Shown here piece after piece: positions 52,867-64,000 of a stretch of DNA of 64,000 nucleotides (position 1 is the stretch's first letter; each line of letters begins with the position of its first letter). A program made the position numbers and the translations under genes. Source of the DNA: Siphonodentalium dalli (Eukaryota > Mollusca > Scaphopoda > Gadilida > Siphonodentaliidae); NCBI GenBank assembly GCA_032622095.1, contig CP136061.1, forward strand, positions 258,384,077 through 258,448,076. Direction: 5' to 3'. The notes beneath the pieces are model-generated. The model searched no databases and was not told where the DNA came from. It saw only the letters and a list, made by a program, of their open reading frames with translations.

Positions 52867-54706
52867 CGATTATTTAGGGCATTACTGTTTGTCAAAGTTT
52901 GCATCAACAAAATTGAGGAATTGAATGTTAACTCTGAGTTGTTCCATAATAAATGTATTTCCCTTGTCATTTCAGGTGTTCATGCACCTATTAATGTGAT
53001 GGAGACTACAATGTACCTGTGAGTGCAGATGTTGCCATGAGATTGAAAAAGTTGAGACCAAGCTAAAGGAAGTGACAAAAGAGATTTCATAGGAAGAAGG
53101 ACACTTCAAGTGTATTACCGAGACTGTCCCCTTCAGGGGTGTGTGCCTGGACCCATGGCTACTTGAAGTTGCATGGTTAGGATACCAGCAACAGTATAGT
53201 CATCCGTTTAATGGACCTCTGCACAACAAATACAGGCATATCGCATAGACAGTTTATTCGGTGGTGCTATGGCTACCATGGTTTGCATAACTGCAGACCT
53301 CTTCCATCGTGTGTTGTGAATGGCATCAGTAATTTCAGTATGCTTTCCCAAATGATGGTGGAAATTACAGGGGCTTTCGTTTGCCCGAGCTGGAGAAATG
53401 CATGAATAAATGAATGAAATCTTAATAGTTTGTTACAATGTATCTCCCTAATCTTCATCTCCCATATATGACTGAAAATAATTTCATTCATTTGATAACG
53501 TTTGACTCTGGAATGGCCAAATTGTTTGATATTTAACTTTGTTTTTATTTAAAAAAAATTTATTTTCAAGTGACAAATTTCCCCCCACTTTTCATAGTTT
53601 GATCCTGAAATTGCCAGAAAAATGTTTTTTTTTATAATTCCCTTTTTTTTTTATTAAAATATATTTTTTTCTCCAAGCGACATATTTTTTTAATCACACA
53701 ATTGATTATTTGATCCTGAAATGGCGAGAAAAATGACTTGAGATTTAAATTTGTTTTTATTTAATTTCATTCTTTCAAATGTCCAGGTCTGGATAGCTAC
53801 CCACAACCCAGCACCTACATGACAAAAAATTGTCTCATGGTTTCATTGCTTATTTTGCTTTATAAAGTCATGAAACGAAGATTCCAGAACATGATGTAGC
53901 CCCCCCCCCCCCCCCACCACCCCCCCCAACACCAGCGCCTACTTGAGAAAAATCATGGTTTTATTGCTTATTTTGCTTTATATAGTCACGAAACAATGAG
54001 AAATTAACTTCTTCCGAGAAAATGTTGTTTGAGTCAGGGTTTGGGTGGGGGTAAGATATCCAGGCTAGGAAGGGAAGAAGTCCAGGACCTACATGACAAA
54101 AAATCATCTTGGGGGTTTTATTGATTATTTTGCTTTATAGTCATGAAATGGCAAGAAATAGACTTCTCCTGAGAAGGTGATGTATGGAACTAATCTGCAT
54201 AAAATGATAAAATAATGATTTTGGTTCACTATTTTTAAAGCAAACGTTTTTTATGGTCGTTATTGTTGTCACCTTTTTGTATATTATAATAAAAAAGAAT
54301 GAGTCAGAGGAAAATTGGAAAAAAAACTTGAACCCCATACAATGCAGAGGATGCGGCCCATTTTGGGAGGGGCTGGTGTGTTTACCCTGAACATAGATAT
54401 TATATTATTCAGCGTAATAACACTCCAGTATTTACTTTTTCAACTCAACGAATGGAAGAAGCCATGGTATACTGTATAGATCTGTATTTCACTGTTTGAT
54501 CATATTAAAATCATTTTCACAAAGATGATACATGCAGATACGTAGACAGCATAGCCACCCAAGAAGCCCTTCTGATAGTTCAGCCAGAAACGTAATTAGT
54601 ACTCTTCTTGTGGGACTTGAAAGCAGAAATCTGCGAAAGCGGTCACGTATCCCATGCATTTCATATCAACAATAGGTTGAAAGTTAATAAATTTCGAAGT
54701 TCCCGT

Positions 54707-54822
54707 GGACCTACATGTAGATCATGCCACGAATACCTACTCCAGCGGCACGGGAGTAGAGATTCATGGCATGATCTGCTGTGGTCCTATTCTGACAGTC
54801 ACAGTGACACACGAACTTCGTC
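54707..54822. repeat. Hairpin, arms about 38 bp, near the right end of the 4.86-kb element
   Basis: GGACCTACATGTAGATCATG CCACGAAT... pairs with ...ATTCATGGCATGATCTGCTGTGGTCC. The TAGATCATGYCATGAATCTC core also occurs at 10202 and 10839, in gene X intron 1. A weaker outer pair (CGAAGTTC / GAACTTCG) extends it. Confidence 0.75.
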
Positions 54823-55215
54823 CAAATATGTACGAATTTACTCCGGATTTTTTTGGCCACGCGAATAATTCATGTCGTATTATTCAATATTTTATTACAC
54901 ACATAAATACATTCCGAATTCACGATTTCCAACGAAAACGAAACATGTTTGTGAACTAAAACAAAACCACGCAGAAACCGATTTCGATAACACAATGTCA
55001 ACAGAATGCCGCAAGGTGATTAATGACGTCACGGGTCAAAAATAAATTACACCCAATCTGCAGTTCGCGTTTACTGCTGTGCGCATGCCAGGGGGGTTTC
55101 CTGGAATGCGAATCGATAGCGGCTAATCTTGGGACGATTAATTTCGTTCTCAGAACGACTCTGTTGGTCTAATAAGCGGGGAAATGGGTAAAATATGAAC
55201 TTCGCGACGGCGACT

Positions 55216-55343
55216 TTAACAATTTTATAATTTTTAATGTGTTAAGCCAATGCATTCTCTTATATATGCGAGGTGACCTATGGTTGACTCGCATATATAA
55301 GATAATGCATTGGCACATGTTCGTTCTGTTGGGTAAATGGTTA
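55216..55343. mobile_element. Right half of the split palindromic element
   Basis: TTAACAATTTTATAATTTTT, then one palindrome (55248-55316), then GTTCGTTCTGTTGGGTAAATGGTTAA. The interior matches 16548-16667. Together with 50089-50351 it makes one complete element. Confidence 0.85.
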
Positions 55344-55369
55344 ACTGTCATTCAGTATTTACCCCTCTA

Positions 55370-55729
55370 TTAAAGACGTATTATGGACTTGTTCGGGTGC
55401 GTGAAATTAATAAGTTAGTACGCAGGCGCTACCCCAGCCTGGGGAATGAAGCATTCTACTAACATCGCCGAAATGTTCATATAAATTGACCGTGCCACTC
55501 CGTAGAAAACATCGTCGGGACTACGCTCAATTGTAATTATTTAATTCTCGATTCGGGACGTAACTATCGGCGATAAACTAACTCAAGTTATTTCGCCATC
55601 GAGAGTCATTGCATTTAATTAATATATAAAAATGGCGGTGTGTGTTGTCAATTTGGAATAATATTCGTAAAATATATCTACTTTGATTAAGATTATTCTC
55701 AATTTCTGTAGTGTTTAACATCACTTTAA
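55370..55729. mobile_element. TTAA-flanked short element (copy 2)
   Basis: TTAA then AGACGTATTATGGACTTG on the left, GTTTAACATCACT then TTAA on the right; inverse orientation relative to 30969-31342. Both flanks are minisatellite sequence broken at its TTAA. Confidence 0.85.
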
Positions 55730-55990
55730 CTGACATTCAGTATTCACCCCTCTTTTAAAGTGATATTCAATATTCACCCCTCTGTCAACTTGCATTCAGT
55801 ATTCATCTCTCTGTTAACTGGCATTCAGTATTCACCCCTCTGTTAACTGGCATTCAGTATTCACCCCTATGTTAACTTGCATTCAGTATTCACCCCTCTG
55901 TTAACTTGCATTCAGTATTCACCTCTCTGTTAACTGCATGGCATTCAATATTCACCCATCTGTTAACTGGCATTCAGTATTCACCCACTC
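55730..55990. repeat. Minisatellite with a TTAA in most units, about 28-30 bp x 9
   Basis: Units of CATTCAGTATTCACCCCTCT then GTTAACTGG. This is the host array of the nested insertions; further units lie at 50034-50088 and 55344-55369. Confidence 0.9.
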
Positions 55991-58900
55991 TAGCATTTCG
56001 CGACCTGAGTTCCAATCTGTTCTAAGAGCATTTTTTATGATTTTGAGTAAATCGATTTTCAAAGTTTGAATTGCCGTCACAACTGAAATGTATGGTTTAC
56101 AGTGGAAAACTTCACATCGTTGGATTCCTTAATGTCTTAGGTATTAATTTTTATCAAGACTAATCCGCATAAGACTGTTATATCTCTTACATTTTGATAA
56201 ATGTAGACCTAGGGTGTGAAATTTAGCACTTGGAGCAAAATAGAACTAAATACTTCTTGGTGAACACGCAAATGACAATTCAGACCTTGATTTTCGACAC
56301 TTCTGGAAGCCGCATTTGTCCCAAGTGCACTACTTTGGTCATGTTGGTTTACAGTTTGATGCATTTAAATGAGTACCAACATCACTGTAAATACAATGCT
56401 ACTCGAGAGATGGACTTTGCACGTCGTTCAGACCATAATAATGTATTGCGTCAGCATTGGTAGGAAATTAGTTCACGTATACTCACCACAGTTTTGTAAT
56501 CTACCAGATGAACGGAGCTGTCCTACCTGCATATTGGAAATTAGCAATATATATAAGTGCCAGGTGAAATATGAACTCAATTTATCACCCCATTCATTAA
56601 AGTTGGTCTTTTGACACACTCATTTCAGCTGCTACGCTAATATTTGGATACCACCAATGTGTTCATCATTGAACACCATATTAGTAACTTCCAGCCACAC
56701 GACCTCCAACACTAGCGTGAACATCTATGTGGTTACCATAGCGCAATTCATGCACGTTGCTAATAAGGACAGGTTGCCAAATGATCCAGAAGTGTTCACT
56801 CACTCAATCTACTGTGCTACGGGCGTCCATGTTTGGATCAATGGCAATTTGAACATGGACAACTTGTGGCAGCTATGATTGTTCCAAGAGCACATGCGTT
56901 GGTTTTGTTTCACCAAACGTGCTGCCAATGTAGACGCTCATGCCTATTAGCTGGCATATGCATCAGCATTGGATATGCATGTACACCTTGGTATCCACAT
57001 CTACTATTTAAGCTGGAGTAAGAATCTATCTTCAAATTTACTTTTTTGTCTAGATCAATCTGGGGTGTTATCTGAAATTTTTTCTCATACAGTGTTTTCG
57101 TTGAGAGAGGGCCATTGTTTGTTGATTCGACAGTTCATTATATATTAGTACGGTGTTCATTTTCGTTCCGATTGCTTGGCCTAACAGTGTGATGATCAGG
57201 TTGGCTTTGTATGTTGTTTGTGCATCAATGTTGATACTTTATTGTGAGGAATAGCAATGTGCTGTTGAACGCACATTGAAGGTAGTGAAAAATACATGTT
57301 TCACGTTGATTGATGTTGTGAACCGTTTTTACCTCTCCATGGTGACGATCCGCGCCCTTCCGGTGTTCCCATCGCTGCTGTTATGTGCTCACGTGCCGGT
57401 TCATGGGAACGTGACTTCGTAGAGAACTATCGATGGGGACCGTACACGATTCGCATTCGACGTGTCGGACGTGGGGGTCCTCATATTGCGGCGAACATAC
57501 CCACGATTAGACTGATTGATGTCATGGACAGTTGATGGTATTTTAATGACTGGACGGTGTCTGGATGAAGCGCCGCTATGTGATCGCTGCAATGTGGTGT
57601 TGTGCTTTGATTGACTGATTTCATGGTATTGCTGCTATAGTTAAGTAGGTGCATGGTTAAAATTGTAATCCGTGCATTAGTTTCCTGACTATGAGCAAAT
57701 GGTGGAGTCAGTCGTTTGGAAACATGCTCGCATTGAATACTGGCGCGGAGACATCGCTGTGCGATGTCGGCGGTTGATGATGTGGATCATTGTGGGCTAT
57801 GGACATTTCACATGCATCTGATATACAACATACACGTGCAACGCCTATCGGAAACTGCCATATAATTTCAAGATGACCATAGCCTATATGATCATGTAAC
57901 AGTGTTAAATATTTGCTAACTCGGGACGCTGTATATTGCTGGTGTCTGGGCTGCTGACAGGGATCTTCCAACTTATTGCGGTATTAGATGAAGTCCAAAA
58001 TTCAAATACCACAAGGAAAGCTATTCATAGAAATGTGTCTCCTTGGATAACATGGACACTGGTCACAGAAAGGAACAAAACATCTGTGTTATTATGCATG
58101 CCTTGTGTTCGACGTCTGCAAAGCTCCGCAGTATTAATTAGTCCATGTGTCGCTTGCTTTGTTTTTTGTGGGTCTAAATAGCTGTTATCTGCAAGTGTCT
58201 TTGGGGCGGTCGGCAATGTAGCGTATAAGTGAGCTAGGATGTTACATGTGTTTCGTGTGCCAAATGTATGACTCATTGGTCTATATATCAGTGACGTGCG
58301 TATAAATGCTAACCTATTGAATTATCACAATGGGTATAAGAGTGTATGCCAAACACAGAACCCACAACATTCCACCGTGCTGTTACATATACATGTACAT
58401 ACATGGCGCATATTTCGGTTTCTAATCTGCGGAATCGAGTGTCTTCGGTAGGCTGATGCGCCGTTCAATGTGCATATATGCTGGGTGTTATGGTCATATT
58501 TCATGTTTGGTACCTCGTGAGATTAACCAATGAACGCTGACGTATGCAGCCGTTGCGTTGTTGGTTGAAGTCTCCCCGCACAAGTTCACTACCGTGGTGC
58601 GTTTTAGCAACCAGCATTTTACTTGCCAATAAACGTTGTATGTATTAGCGAATATAGGAGGCGCCCATATTGTAGAATAATGTTGTCCCGTGGATGTATC
58701 GTGTTGTGGCCTTTGTACTGTGGTTCAGAGTCTCACAGCGGCATTTTGTTTCGTATACTGTGTTTACCAGTCTTTAAAACCAATGTACAAGCCATATGTG
58801 GTGTGTGTCTATTTAGCAAGTGGATATTGTTGGGACATATCGATGTGCGAAGATGTGCAGCTGTCTGCAGTGTTGTAACATAGGTGCTATGTACTACTGT

Positions 58901-60400
58901 TTCTGGTTTGTGGATGCATCGTTCGAATGTACTTGCTGTCTCCAGGACATATGGTGGATGTGTTTCGAGATATCCAATCCAGACATCATATCCGTCTAGA
59001 TCTTATTCTGACACGAATTGTGACATTGTGTAACTTTATATGAGCCAGCAATATTCCATCGTCCTCTTCGTACACGAACCTTTGTTGGCGTCGACGGTCA
59101 CGGTATATATATATGCATGCCTTGGCCAGTGTCTGGTCGGATGTGTTCAAGTTGGGCTTTAAATTCGTTGCGCTTTATGCCTGATTGGTGTTGTCCTGTG
59201 GTTGTGTTAAGAGTGAATTCTTGCCTTTCTGAATATATGTGTACATCCGTGGGTATGATGTGGTGCTGGTTCCATGTGTTCCATTCTGTCGATTGTCTGT
59301 CGCATGCGTGGCGCTTATGTAGTGCCTGTGAGTGTAGTAAGTTTTCGCCCTTCCTTTTGGCTATCCAATTGCCGATGTAACGCGTATTACGGAGCTGCAT
59401 GTTTATGGCGGCATCCTCTGTTGCGTTCTTCTGTAGAGGGAACTGGGATGGATGGAGCTTGGATGGAGTTGCTTAACGGAATTATGAAATGACTTAATGT
59501 TAACGTGGGTGGAGCGAGTGATGTATGTTGGTGATGAAGATCAAGTTGATGTATGTGCGCGTTTGCTGACTATTTCTGCATTTACAATACTTTATTCTGA
59601 TGTGCATGGCGTGGTGGATCAACCTGGGATCTATCGGCTGATGTGCGCTTATGAACAGTCAATATATAACGCCGTCGAGGAAGGGTGGTGTTGGTGTGCT
59701 ACATGTATAGCAGTCTTCACCCAATGGATGATCGTGTGTTTGGAGTTGCTAGGCTGGGTGGTAGTTTATTGCTGAAGTTGACGTTTCTGTTGGCACGACT
59801 GAATTTATTGAATCCCTTGATATGAGCGGTGAGTAATTGGGGCTGAGCATAGTATGCTGTCCAACACACACGATAACTTTCTAATTATTCTGAATTATAT
59901 ATTCACTACTATGGCGCACAAGGTGCTCTGGTGTATTTCAAAAACTGGGTGGATAAACTGAACACCAGAAAGTCGTTGATAGAGTGTATGCATCATGCAT
60001 GTGCGTGTATGTGTAGTTCTGGTGACTTTCATATATATGCTGATCCCATGGCCATAGTCACAGACGACTAACGGATAGATACCGTCAAGGCAACAGCATT
60101 AAATCTCATGAATATAATTATGTGTTTTGAAAAGTTCTTCAACTATAAATTCGCTATAAACTCGAAAATTATAAGGGTGACGAAAAGTAACAAATCCGTA
60201 TTAACGTGCTACTGTTCGTGGAGTGGATTCCGCATACCATTAACCATCTGTGCATCATTATTTGTAAATGAAAGTGGTGTATGTCCTAGAAGCGGGAATG
60301 ACAATAAATAAAATATCAAACCAATGAAAACATTCAGACCGTTAGACATGCACAGTGATACCTGACTGAAATATTACTACATTGTTGGGACTACATGTAC
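55991..60400. other. 4.4 kb without a recognised gene; G/T-rich plus strand
   Basis: From about 57.1 to 59.8 kb the plus strand is visibly rich in G and T and poor in C. Several frames of 60-100 codons occur on both strands (for example 57401-57592 minus, 59098-59400 minus, 59497-59775 plus), but none has a domain I can name and none joins a neighbour in phase. A long-dead transposon is possible. No termini were found. Confidence 0.5.
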
Positions 60401-61740
60401 TTATAACATCGAAAGACCCGTCGTCTGTGTGTGTGTATCTGTGTGTGTATAACTCGGTCACGCTTTTGGCGCGCTTATAACTTTTCAACCATGTGTGCAA
60501 TGTGGAGCAAATTTGAACCATGGCCTATATTGTGTCTTAAAAGATGACTCACGAAATTTCACTCCGATTGGTCAAAGCAAACCTGAGATCTAACATGGTC
60601 CCCAAATACAGTATTTGCACTCAAGTATAGACACTATTTCTTATGACGTTTGTCGAATGACGTCACGAGACGTCGCACGCAAACCCACACTTGCTTTGCT
60701 ATTGTAGGCGAAACTTCCATGCGCTCTACCAACGCGTTGTTGGAAATAGGGGCTAAATTAATGTGTCAGTTCAGGTTCGGTGTGAATTTAGGTAACGAAT
60801 GATGATTTTGTCGCGGAAGTGCATGTACATGTAGTGAGTTCTAGAGTCTCGAACGTTCTACCGTCGTTGGGAATAGGTGGATGTAGTGGGGTGCAGAGTC
60901 AAGACTCGAACGTTCAAGGTTCGTCGTTGGGAATGGGTGCTAATATGGTATTTTAATTTGCCAGTTGGGTTTGAACATAAGTAAAGAATGCTGTCTTTGA
61001 TACGAAAGTTGTGCATTGAGTGTGGAATCGAATGAGTACCGGTATACACGGAAGATGGCGAATGGACACAGTCTGACCTCCCGCCAGCGGTATAGGGCCT
61101 ACCGTTCAGTAAATTCGCCGGAACTCAGTTAGAAAAAAACCACATTCCCGGGCCGGGACTAATAATACAGTGTCAACAATACTGCCGACGCTAATTAATG
61201 CTATTTTAATCTTTCGGTTGAGTGCAAATCTGATAAAAGAATGCTTAAAAGATCAAAATGTGCGCGAAGCGCACGCAGTTTAAGATCATATAATGTGCGC
61301 GAAGCGCACAAAGGGATCGTAGGCCCCTCCCTCGCCAAATAAAGGCTCCCGAATTGAGCCTGTTTTAGTTAGTATATAGATAAAGTAAAATATATGGATT
61401 GTAGCGTTCCATATGTGCATGTATATTCGTGGGTTGGGGAGATTGGGATGGGGGTAGAAAATACAGTTTTATTGAAATAAAGTGTTCGTACAAATGGGCC
61501 GCGTAGTGCAGGGCGTGTGGTCATTATATAGGCTGTATGCTGAATACAGGTTCCAAAAGGGGTCCGTTCAAAATGTGCCGCAAGCTCCCTATAATTCGTC
61601 GCCGAATAAAGGCTCCTGAATGGAGTATGTTTCAGTTGGTGTATAGTAAAATTTAAATAATATGCTGATTTTGTTTCGTTCAATATGTGCATGCGCATAT
61701 GTGGACTGGGTGTGTAGAAATACAGCTTTTAGTTAAATAA
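60401..61740. repeat. Diverged tandem and dispersed repeats
   Basis: 60840-60945 has two diverged copies of a TCGAACGTTC...CGTCGTTGGGAAT block. 61258-61310 has two palindromes of GTGCGCGAAGCGCAC. 61342-61600 and 61607-61750 are diverged tandem copies (AATAAAGGCTCC, TATGTGCATG, AATAAAGTGTTC). (GT)n lies at 60430-60452. No coding signal. Confidence 0.7.
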
Positions 61741-62780
61741 AGTGTTCCAACGCGCATCCAGTAACAAAAAAGAGAAGCATGACCATTCCATGTGTTCATG
61801 AACGCGGACACTAGCACATAACAAAGAACATTTATATACCCGTCATTTTGTGACGGGCACCCCCCTAGTTATGAGGGTGTTCCTGTCTCTCACGTGGCTT
61901 GAATCCATTGGGGACCATAATGGACATAAATGGTCTTAGGACTGTTTTCTTATTGTTGAATGCTTTATTGCGTAAGTTACCATTTAAGGTAGAACAATGC
62001 AGAACATATATACATAATATTTACAATGAATGTGGATGGTCGGTCTAAATGTTACAATGTGTAACTTACATATACAGATATGCTGTAATAATGACATACA
62101 ACGCAATACATGCCATAATTTAAAATAAGTACCTTTCTAAACAAACACAAATAGTACATGTGTATAAATCATCTCAGCTGCCCTCCGCGTCTCTAATATG
62201 AGCAAGTTAGTTACTGTACTATTTATTTATATTTAGTCATATCCTTGAAAGCTATCTTAAGATAAATGGCTACCTGCTTTAAGCGCGAAATTTCTCTATT
62301 GATAATAATCCATGTAGTTTACCTCTGGTGGGGTTCTCCCAATAGTATTTCGGAATATAACGTTCACCTATGTCCGTCTATCGTCCCCCACTTCGGAATT
62401 GCACGCAGAACAGTTTTTGTGTTCATTTTCCTCTACCTTTTCATTTCAATTGGTAGTATGTGGTTAGCCTTCCTTATCTTGATCAGCTGTTGCCAATGAT
62501 GTTTAGGTAATTACAATAAATATTTACAAATATCCGAACGTGATTTCATGTTACTGTAAAATACTATGCTATCCCCGATAGTGTTTGGTAACCTGTTAGT
62601 GCCGGAAAACTCATTTACAGTCATATACCCTGTATAGACGCCATACGCATGCTGGGCATTGGTCAACTGCGGAAGTGGTAAGTCCTTCCGCAGGTGACCT
62701 ATGGCCAGTATTAAATCCAATAATTTGATATTCTACATCTTTACAATTGCTGTTAATCTGTTACTTGTTATAGGAATGGG
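61741..62780. other. No gene recognised
   Basis: Unique, AT-rich. A 77-residue plus frame at 62266-62499 has a hydrophobic tail but no further support. Confidence 0.5.
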
Positions 62781-64000
62781 TTCCTTCCGTCCGTCCGTCC
62801 GTCTAGCCGTCTGTCCGTCCCGAATTTGTAAGAGTCATAACTTGAACAAATGTCAACGGATTTCAAAGATTTTTGTTATATGATGTGGCAGAACTCCGTA
62901 CGTTGGGGATGCGAAATTCTGTCCGTGCTTCACGTTGTGTACTTTTTTGGGTGACGACGACTCATGGAGCCGTAGAGATCTGTTGTAAATTCGTTTATTG
63001 TCTGAACATAGCTTCGCTACAAGATCGGTCAGCTGATGCTGGCATTCTCAGGCTCTTCTGGATCAGTAAGTCTTTCCCAGGGCGGTACTCATAGGAGGAC
63101 TCAGTCAACTGAACACTGATGGATAAAATATCAGTGCTTATATTTACAAAATATGTGACGATGTTGCTGGCCAAGTTTGACAACTGCTTGTCAACGGCTC
63201 GTCACTAAAGGTAGCTTTCGTATAGCTTTCGTATATCATGACCAGTGCAGTGTACCAAAACATCTGATAACCTTTATACCTCTGCACTGGTTCGACTGGG
63301 AACTTTCCTGATAATTAGCTAGAATCAGCATCGCGTGATCTCGTCGTCATGCTAATTACGGCTGTACGACTAATGGGTGAATATCACCAACCTCAACTGA
63401 GGAACTTCAATCTGATCCTATAGATCAACCATGGCAGTTGAGGTTTTAGCAGAATGAGGTTTCCAGAGGGTAAATTTGGTGATGTTAGCCATTGTGTGGG
63501 ATAGCATCACTGAATTCATCCTCTGGGGACCTCATTCGGCAAATGTCAGACATATTGTATATATGACTGTTGTTCGTGCATCATAATAGATGAAATAATA
63601 ACTGATACAATAGTACACAGGGGTGTGATAAGGCAGGGGCGCACATCGTTCTGTTACAATGAGTTCACCTGACCATTACCTAGAATAAGTTCGCAAGCCA
63701 GGTCCGGTCGGATATTTTTACCGGAGTTATTATTATCGAATTTACCAAATAGAAAATAGATGACGTCACAGGGCTCATTTCCACAAACATCAACGGATTT
63801 CAAAGATATTTGGTATATGAGTTCACTGGACCAGTATCTAGAAGGAGTTCGCAAACCAGGTCCGGTCTGATATTTTCATCAGAGTTATTGGACTTTGTTT
63901 ATTATTTTTTGGTGCAAGGCACATGGCTAATTTCCACAAATGTCAGTACCTAAACTGAGTTCGCAAGCCAGTCTTTTTGACAAAATCCCACCTCTTGTTT
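62781..64000. repeat. Dispersed bivalve-type repeat with a CCGT microsatellite
   Basis: CCGTCCGTCCGTCCGTCTAG at 62788 is followed by GAGTCATAACTTGAACAAAT and TCAACGGATTTCAAAGAT. The phrase GAGTTCGCAARCCAGGTCCG with a following GATATTTTYA occurs around 63690 and 63848, and a third GAGTTCGCAAGCCAG at 63957. It continues past the window edge. Similar wording is familiar from scallop and oyster genomic repeats. Confidence 0.7.

Larger units (their letters stand above)
50579..53405 (+). pseudogene. P2X7 'ballast'-type zinc-binding domain gene, decayed, two exons
   Basis: Exon 1 (50579-50768) has an ATG, then after a frameshift in a T run an acidic Ser-rich stretch (SSSDSSEDTLNL), GAYMHEPELPQNY and WRRDENRVRKW with donor GTGAGT. 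Exon 2 starts at 52976 after TCATTTCAG and completes Trp, then CSC. It continues CRCCHEIEKVE, CITETVPFRGVCLDPWLLEV, AWLGYQQQYSHPF, NKYRHIA, RQFIRWCYGYHG, LPSCVV and stops at 53403-53405. These are hallmarks of the cytoplasmic Cys-rich, Zn- and nucleotide-binding ballast domain of P2X7 and its stand-alone invertebrate relatives. Lesions: frameshifts in exon 1 and near 52985-53025, TAG at 53090-53092, a deletion near 53246. The gene is not functional as read. Confidence 0.85.
50352..55215. mobile_element. 4.86-kb TTAA-flanked element carrying a ballast-domain pseudogene
   Basis: TTAA at 50348-50351 and 55216-55219 flanks ends that are inverted repeats: AGTCGACGTCGCGAA on the left and, read inward from the right, AGTCGCCGTCGCGAA, then diverging. 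Removing the segment and one TTAA rejoins the two halves of the palindromic element exactly, which fixes the borders. No transposase is recognisable. Inside are the two-exon P2X7-ballast-like pseudogene (50579-53405), several diverged copies of a block with TGACTCAA and TTATTTTGCTT (51720-52330, 53790-54180), a short inverted-repeat element (52712-52866) and a hairpin (54707-54787). It is a large non-autonomous element, perhaps piggyBac-like by its target site. Confidence 0.85.

Noticed and set aside
52502-53022. Frames of 63-85 codons just before ballast exon 2
   Set aside because: They lie over a short inverted-repeat element and intron sequence. Only the part from 52976 continues the ballast exon.
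56230-57592. Possible Tc1/mariner transposase remnants
   Set aside because: A few weak resemblances (for example a RLHW-like string on minus near 56930) are too short. No DDE motif, terminal repeats or consistent frame was found.

Overview
The window is eukaryotic and looks like a marine invertebrate, most probably a bivalve mollusc. The reasons are GT-AG introns, a very high load of small inverted-repeat elements, a degraded tRNA-derived SINE of molluscan type, and a right-hand end (62.7-64.0 kb) carrying phrases familiar from scallop and oyster repeats. The genus cannot be named from the sequence. There are no bacterial-type operons; almost every long ORF is repeat translation or a shadow of another frame.

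Layout. 1-7.07 kb: nine copies of a 780-785 bp satellite that runs off the left edge. 8.0-16.1 kb (minus): 'gene X', a small secreted Cys-rich protein in three visible exons (signal peptide 15896-16050, Cys module A 9413-9568, Cys module B 8049-8164). Its first intron holds an 18-bp minisatellite, a broken C2H2 zinc-finger coding region and a long inverted repeat. 16.3-21.8 kb: a TTAA-flanked inverted-repeat element, a triplicated (GA)n module, a foldback element and a 20-bp minisatellite. 21.95-24.74 kb (minus): 'gene Y', a paralogue of X with modules A and B of exactly the same lengths (156 and 116 nt) and the same phases. 25.17-46.24 kb (plus): a complete nine-exon SELENON (selenoprotein N) gene of about 516 codons with an in-frame UGA in an S-C-U-G redox motif. 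Its introns hold minisatellites, perfect hairpins and mobile elements. Y and SELENON are head to head, with 427 bp between start codons.

46.2-50.0 kb: repeat-rich intergenic sequence. 50.03-55.99 kb: a nested set of insertions. A TTAA-containing minisatellite received a palindromic element at TTAA; that element was split at its own TTAA by a 4.86-kb element with 15/16-matching terminal inverted repeats. The 4.86-kb element carries a decayed two-exon copy of the Zn-binding 'ballast' domain known from the P2X7 receptor C-terminus. A second short TTAA-flanked element sits next to it in the same minisatellite. 56-60.4 kb: no gene recognised. 60.4-64 kb: diverged repeats.

How the parts work together. 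SELENON is an ER membrane selenoprotein with a luminal EF-hand and redox site, used in calcium and redox control. X and Y would be secreted. Nothing in the sequence ties the two functions beyond the shared Y/SELENON upstream region. The main biological points are the X/Y family, seen only after splicing short exons by phase; repeated tandem duplications that start at real splice sites or the stop codon; and the nested TTAA insertions carrying a ballast-domain pseudogene. No SECIS element could be fixed for SELENON.
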